NCBI GenBank assembly: GCA_964035545.1
Contig: OZ037768.1
Location: 9,911,241-9,975,240, forward strand
Direction of reading: 5' to 3'
Source: Bugula neritina
Taxonomy: Eukaryota > Bryozoa > Gymnolaemata > Cheilostomatida > Bugulidae
DNA: 64,000 nt
In this document: positions 58,001 to 64,000 of the stretch, piece after piece
Position numbering within the stretch: position 1 is the first letter of the stretch
How the letters are laid out: every line of letters begins with the position of its first letter
Made by a program: the position numbers and the translations under genes
Notes under the pieces: model-generated
What the model saw: the letters and a program-made list of their open reading frames with translations, nothing else
Told to the model about the DNA's origin: nothing
Database searches by the model: none

Positions 58001-61000
58001 CACTAATATTATAAATATAATTAGTTGAATTTTAATTCTTAGTTGCAGTCAATTGTACATTTACTTTTAGTGTAATATGTGGTGATTTGTAAATTAAGAG
58101 TAGCTTGATTATTAAGGCAACTATGCTTAGTATCAGGCAGTAGTCTTGAATTAAAAGTGATTAAATCAATTGCACATACTCAAACTCATACTCACTTACT
58201 GCTTAGATTGGTTTTTGTTTAGATTCATCAAGTGAAATGATCATTGGAAGTTGAAGTATCAGATGCATATAATGCTAGCAGTTAGCATTAAAGAAATTTT
58301 TAAATCGACACAAATTATTAGCATAATCATATTTCTTTCGATAGCTTTAGAATTTAGATGATAGTCATTAACATAACAATAGACATCCTTACGATGCTAG
58401 TTTCAAGATCATGATGCTAATTATTATAATGGTAATCATTTTCGTAACTAATAGTCGCAAGGATAAATTTAAATATTGGGCCAAGTCTCTGGATTAGAAA
58501 GTTATCAAATTGCATAAATTCAATAGGGTATAATTTTGTAAGAGTAGTAGCACATTACTTTCTATAACAGGTGAACGTGCTAATCATTCAATATCATTAT
58601 CCAACCCAGTGTTCTTTAAAAAGCCTTTAACCCTAATCCTACAATCACAATTCATGCTGTAAAATAAAATCAATTTCTCTAGTCCGTCATAAATTTACAA
58701 TATAAGCATTGTATAAATTAATGTAATAAATGCAATTATCTTGGTTACTCATTAGATCAAATTGACTGCTAAGTAGAGTAGTATATAGAGTCTAAGTAAA
58801 TATATGATATGAATTTGTACATGTATAGACGCATGTATGTATATATGTATTTCTTTGACAATCATTTCAGCAATCAATGTCAAATATGTCCACACTATTT
58901 TGGAGTTGACTTTTTTCATAAGCCTAAAACTCTGCAACTGTTTGAAGAAAGTAATTGAAGGGAAGCAGTTTCAAGGCAGCTAAACATTTTTGGATCAATA
59001 GAATTTATTAATTTAATTACTGTGGCATTGCAAAATGTAACAAGAGCAGGTTCTTTATGTTAACATTTTAAAAATGTAGCTTTTATTATATACCAACTAA
59101 TTTACAGTACTATTTTGCTCAATAACAACATTTTTCAAGCTAATATTTTGCTATCAAATATTATTGAAATCACTCCTTTAGCAGTTGAAATTGCATTCCG
59201 TTCCAGATATTCTCTTCAATCATGCTTTGACTTTTATTTTGATAGTAATATATAATATATATATATCTAATCTCTCTAGTTAAATGTTTTTCCATTACTG
59301 TTACTTAAACAGCAGATACCATCAGTCTATTTTATGTTGCTATCTAAATCCTTTCAAATACTTGGGCAATAGTACAACTTAATGTTATAGAGGTAAATTG
59401 TAAGTTTTACATTTGTGGGTGAATTATTTTACATTGAAGCTGATGGAATATACCGTTATACAACATGAATATTCCATTTTGGACTAACATTTGACCCATC
59501 ACTATGATATTTTCGAGATTTAACAAGCTTTATTTTGAAAATGGTCGTAGGTCAATTTCAGAGTTAACAAGTTTAAATAAGAATGTTACCACAGTGAGGA
59601 TTAAAATAATTTTGTAAATATTTATCTGTTTAAGATGAAGTATTTTTAGCTACAAAAGTGGAAACTTTTAGTTTCATTTTTCACTTTTTTTTTCATTAAA
59701 CCACTCGCCTAAAATATATCCAATCAAATTATTGTATTAGTAAAATTATGATTTAGAGCTTGTTCAGAGTTTTAGTTTTGGCCTAAAATGAAATATATTT
59801 GTATCAAGCAACACTTGTTTTGAACAGACTCTTGAAAGAATTGTTATTTATTAAATAGGAACAGAAAGGGTTCTACTTACTATTGTGAATAGTCAATACA
59901 TAATATTGAAAGATTGTGAAATATTACTGGTAGATGTATGTAGCTGCAATTTTTTTTACAAGGTAATGGGCTCTAATTCAAGCTTGCACACTGATCAACT
60001 AGACAGTCATGTTCTCTCTCCACAAGTCAATATAGTTGACAAAGTTTATTTTTACAGTTCTAGATTTTGTTCAGAGTTGTTTATCTCTGTGGTGCATAAT
60101 GAGTAATGGCATTGAGGGTGTGGCATAAACAGTTTGAATTGAAGAATTATGCTGGTAATTTTGAAGACTGAATATCTTCCCACTTTTGCAGACTCACCAT
60201 CTCCACACTCAACGTTGTATTCTGGTTAAAATACATACTTACCAAATCAGGTTAAACTGGCAACAAACTTCAGTTTAAAAATATTTTTTTTATAGAAATT
60301 TGATGAAATTCATCATTTATAATTGCATCAATTTTATAAACTTTGCGACCATTTTCTGAAATTAAATACTGTAAGGATAGTTTTGGTTGGCTATAGTTGC
60401 TGACCTGGACATTTTTCAAAGTTTCTATGTTATAATACTTGCTGACGCTGGTATTCACGCTCATGTAGTATGTACTTTTTGTGGTGGGAGGCACATTTAG
60501 TTTGAGTGCTACTTATGTCCTCCCACTCTCCTATACTTTACGCTCAAAATATACTGTTAGTTGGCTGGCTCAAGTGATCTAACTAACTTCTCTGCAGCAC
60601 TGAGTCTAAATAATAAGCAGATATATCTCTTGTTTTACTATAAGATATGTAGAACTTCGCACTTTTTAATTTTATTTTAAATTAATTTCTTATGCAACTT
60701 CAAACCATACACATGCACCGCAATTCACATCCCAATTCTTCAATGTTTACCATTCAACCAGCCTTTAGGCTGAAAACTGTTTATAAAAACATTGAATTTT
60801 ATAGCATATAAACTTGCTGCCTCTTGACTCTGTAAACAAAACAAACTTATTGTGTGGGTTACCTGCCCATAAATAACTCAGGTACACTATCCTACTGTAA
60901 ACTATACGTCAGTATCATAACACGCTAAATATAGTAGATAGCATTTACATTAGCAACTGGAGCATGAAATTTTATAGCCTATGAGAATCAAATAACGTAT

Positions 61001-61660
61001 AATGTTTTTCTCCCTACATTCTCTTCAGTCTATATGGTGATGGCATATAATTGATATTGGCATATATGAGGCTAGACGTGTAATATGACATCACTTCAAA
61101 GGCTGTTCTAAACCTGCCTGGCTACATTTTTTGTTTTGCTTTGAACGTTATCTGGTGCACCTATCACTTGTTACAGAGAGCAATATGAACTAAGCTCAAG
61201 GAGTATCGAAGGATAATTAGCAAGGTGCAGTGCTAAAAACCTTGTATACAGACTCAGAATAGAAATATCATCATCACTATTCTGTTACAGGTAACACTAA
61301 CTGGTTATTCTTATTTTCAAAACAATAATATTAATTGTAAACAGTTTTTGTCTTGCTTGGCTATATGATTATAATCATCGTGCCATTGTAATGCAATCTG
61401 CAACAAACCCAGGCATTGCATTGAATGTCAGAGTGGCCCATTAATATTATAATTGTGTTGTTTATATATACTTAGGAACTAGGGCAGACTTGCTCCCATT
61501 AAACTACTTATCATGTGGAAGTAACCTTGTGTGTTGATTGTGCTTGTAATGATAACAGTTTCGAACTGGGAACTTGACAGTGTGTTTGCAACAACAACTG
61601 TCAGCCTAATCTTGTATTCATGTATCTAGTTGGTAGTCAGAGTGCATAGCTAAGGAGTGA
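58001..61660. other. no gene recognised
   Basis: AT-rich sequence with only short unrelated open frames. I see no repeat with clear termini and no conserved coding exon on either strand. Confidence 0.5.
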
Positions 61661-61715
61661 GCCATGCTCTAGAGTGTAGAATACTGTCTATTGGTAGACT
61701 GACTTTCCGTCTCTA

Positions 61716-62832
61716 CAGGGAATCTACTCCCAGGTAAGTATTTCCTCAAAGTGATCACATTTCTGTTTTTGACTTTATCTACTAGGCACTACCAGTAGCA
61801 TAGTCAAAATAAGTAAGTTTTTGTTCATAGTGTCACTAAGCTCAGTACATTCTACTAGATGCAGGATTGTTATCAAGACAACCAGATCATTGTTCCATCT
61901 CCATGTCTGACCGATCATCTAACCATGACTTAGTTTTCATTTAGGAGCAACAGTGAAGAAATTGAGATAGCCTAAGTTCTTTAAATTTCTTTATAAATTT
62001 TGGTTTGAGGCAAGGGGTTGAAATTCTTTTGCTACATTTCTAATATAGAACACAGGCTTTTCTCAATTTCTCCATTACTGCACCTACCTCTTAGTTTTAG
62101 GTTGTAGTTTATCTACTTCAGTTTCCAGACTTAATTTAAGCTTAATACATGAACAATGTAGGCATTAAGTTCACTTCTCTCAGCTTTCTAATTGTTTTTA
62201 TTTGCTGCTGACAAATGTAATCATGGTTCAAGCTATGTTATATTATAACTTAATTTTATTAGTTTGATTGTGTGGATAGCTGCCTCAAGAATTGAATGTA
62301 AAGCTGCAGTTAAGATGCCCCAAATGAATTTTTCTTACTTTTCTAATAGGGTCGAACTTTCAAACGTTACATGAAAATGGTTCAAAGTTTTTCTTGTTAA
62401 TGTAACTAGTTTAGCAAGTTGATAGAGTGAAATCTAATGAAGTTGGGTGTTACCAGGCAAATTGTAATTTGTGTGCATAATGAAGCTAACAAAAGTTATT
62501 AAGAAAAAACAATTAGTAGAATGGAATTGTAATTTTGAAAAAGGCTTTTCAATGTTTGGCAATTTTTTTTTGTTTCGGTTGGAGGTAGTACTTAATAGGT
62601 ATTAATGCTGTTTGAAACTTGACTTGTAAAACCTAACCACATTTCACCATGTTTTATTTCCAATGATGAATTGAGTTTTCAACATCTCTAGCTTGAGAAA
62701 GTAAAGATTGTATCACATAGCTATCTACTTTTTATGTGTTATCTGTTTACCTTGTAGCCTACAGATGGATGTAAATGTTATTTCGTAGCACAATCTAACT
62801 AGTCCACTGATGCATTACAATGGCATTACAAG
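61716..62832 (+). other. candidate 5' exons of a gene running off the right edge
   Basis: CTCTACAG precedes and GTAAGT follows a 15-base block (61720-61734, GGAATCTACTCCCAG), the form of a microexon. At 62764-62832 a block with acceptor-like CCTACAG contains ATGGCATTACAAG followed by GTATGT, which could be a leader exon with a start codon. No protein similarity can be judged from so few codons; this rests on splice-like motifs only. Confidence 0.18.
61944..62090. mobile_element. 147-bp MITE, copy 2 (reverse orientation), TTA target duplication
   Basis: Reverse complement of the family at 49923-50085: CTCAATTTCTCCATTACTGC at the right end, AGCAACAGTGAAGAAATTGAG at the left read as two words. 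TTA at 61941-61943 is repeated at 62091-62093, which suggests a Harbinger-type element. Confidence 0.75.
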
Positions 62833-63330
62833 GTATGTTAATCCACATTGCACTCAATGCATGTACTTTACAGCAGAGCTCTGAGATTCTCTTTAATTCC
62901 TGAGGATTTTGTACATTTTTTTCACAATATCTTATGTTAATAGGATTCTTATATGGTCAAATATACTTTACTTAGTACCTTATGAGTTACTAATCTAGTT
63001 CTCTTTCTTCAAGTGTAGAGTTTATTTATATAGAAAGCTTCACACTCTATATAAATTCATGGTTTCATAGTTTTGTTTTAGTATTAGCTAATTTTTTATG
63101 TGTTGATCTAACTTTTGGTCAATTGCTGCTGTGAAATTCGCTCTCAGTTCGTATTAAAAAATATTTTTCAGTCATTATATTTACTGTAAAGATAAGGTTA
63201 TGAAGAGATGAACACTTTTTATTCATTTATGGAGTAATTAGCTTTACACTCTGCACTATGAATGCTGAACTCCATAAAACAGTGTGCTCTTCCTATCTTT
63301 CTCCTTGCCTCTTAGTAAACCAGGGTGCTG
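62833..63330. other. no feature recognised
   Basis: AT-rich sequence after the candidate leader exon; if that exon is real this is intron. Confidence 0.4.
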
Positions 63331-63337
63331 ATAGAAT

Positions 63338-63475
63338 TGCTCTATAAGCAGCTCCGAGTTGGGGGTGAAGAACTAGTTTAGTTTGGGGTTCTCAAGTTAG
63401 GTCCCCAACTTCAAACTCGAGAACCCGAACTAATCTAGTCCTTCACCCTCAACTCGGAGCTGTTTATAGATCAAC
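63338..63475. repeat. 138-bp imperfect palindrome
   Basis: Left arm CTCTATAAGCAGCTCCGAGT, GGGTGAAGAACTAG, GGGTTCTCAAGTT pairs with the complementary right arm ending ACTCGGAGCTGTTTATAGAT, with about 55-60 bp per arm and a loop near 63400 (AGGTCCCCAAC). Higher GC than its surroundings. Confidence 0.8.
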
Positions 63476-64000
63476 TTGTGCTGATAATGTGTCGGTTCTT
63501 CACTGGTTGTAATCAGTTATGGTGTAGGTTAGCGGTCCCTGCTGGTCAACAGTGTAGCTTATCTTGAGTCTCAGAGTCACTCAATATATAACGTGGGTGT
63601 GTTCAATAAATTTTAGTAGACAAAAAACTCTCATATCAAACTGTAATCTTTGGTTTGCAGTTGCCAGTCAGCTTGTTTAGGTTAAAATTATAGGAACAGC
63701 AAATGTGAAGTTGTTTTCTCTATGAATACCTGTGTTTCAGAATCGTATTATATTATTTGGTTGGGCTGGTTCTAATTTCAACAACAAAAAGTATGGATTT
63801 TTGCTTTGGTTGCCACTCATGGCTGATTTTGGCATAAATGACTAGTTTCATGCAGGCCTATTCAGTTTGGTTGAATTTTATTCACAAGTTTGAGTGACAG
63901 GTTGGCATGGTTGTGCTTTTTAGTTCATCTTACTGACTAGTCCACTGTAATTGCATAATGACTGCAGATTTTGGACCAGCATTACATGGTGGTTACTAGA
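63476..64000. other. no feature recognised to the window end
   Basis: A short acceptor-like ACTGCAG at 63961-63967 precedes the last 33 bases, but no coding similarity can be judged. Confidence 0.3.

Overview
This is nuclear DNA from an animal. It is AT-rich, and every recognisable gene except the retroelement is split into short exons with GT...AG borders (one GC...AG), with introns from about 100 bp to over 2 kb. The genes are metazoan: Rab7, nischarin, MFSD4/NaGLT1-type transporters, sorting nexin 1/2, a C-type lectin and a DPY19 C-mannosyltransferase. Gene structure plus a BEL/Pao retroelement and many short non-autonomous transposons suggest an invertebrate, perhaps a lophotrochozoan; the phylum cannot be fixed from sequence reading alone.

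Layout: (1) 1-232, minus: first coding exon of Rab7, the rest lying beyond the left edge. (2) 0.4-7.5 kb: no recognised gene; degenerate simple-sequence DNA. (3) 7.48-17.47 kb, plus: nischarin, 17 exons found, lacking only its N-terminal exon(s); introns carry minisatellites and a Harbinger-like MITE. (4) 17.83-24.01 kb, plus: BEL/Pao LTR retrotransposon with apparently identical 452-bp LTRs, 5-bp target duplication and one 1647-codon ORF that has no reverse transcriptase. (5) 25.83-29.67 and 31.01-34.37 kb, plus: two tandem MFS sugar-transporter paralogues with the same six-exon plan. (6) 35.39-41.12 kb, minus: sorting nexin 1/2, 12 exons. (7) 42.10-44.81 kb, minus: small secreted C-type lectin, two exons, its intron holding two different MITEs. 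(8) 46.03-56.02 kb, minus: DPY19-like C-mannosyltransferase, 17 exons. (9) 56.0-64.0 kb: no recognised gene, AT-rich simple sequence, a second copy of a small MITE, a long hairpin, and possible 5' exons of a gene continuing to the right.

Three genes act on PI3P-bearing endosomes (Rab7, nischarin with a PX domain, SNX1/2 of retromer); the transporters, lectin and DPY19 are unrelated in function. The most unusual content is mobile: an RT-less but very young BEL/Pao copy, and at least seven short elements from six families, several with clean terminal inverted repeats and target duplications (two 420-bp foldback copies, a TTAA-flanked 768-bp element, a 533-bp hAT-like element, two TWA-flanked Harbinger-like elements, a 150-165-bp family in two copies), plus tRNA-like SINE fragments.
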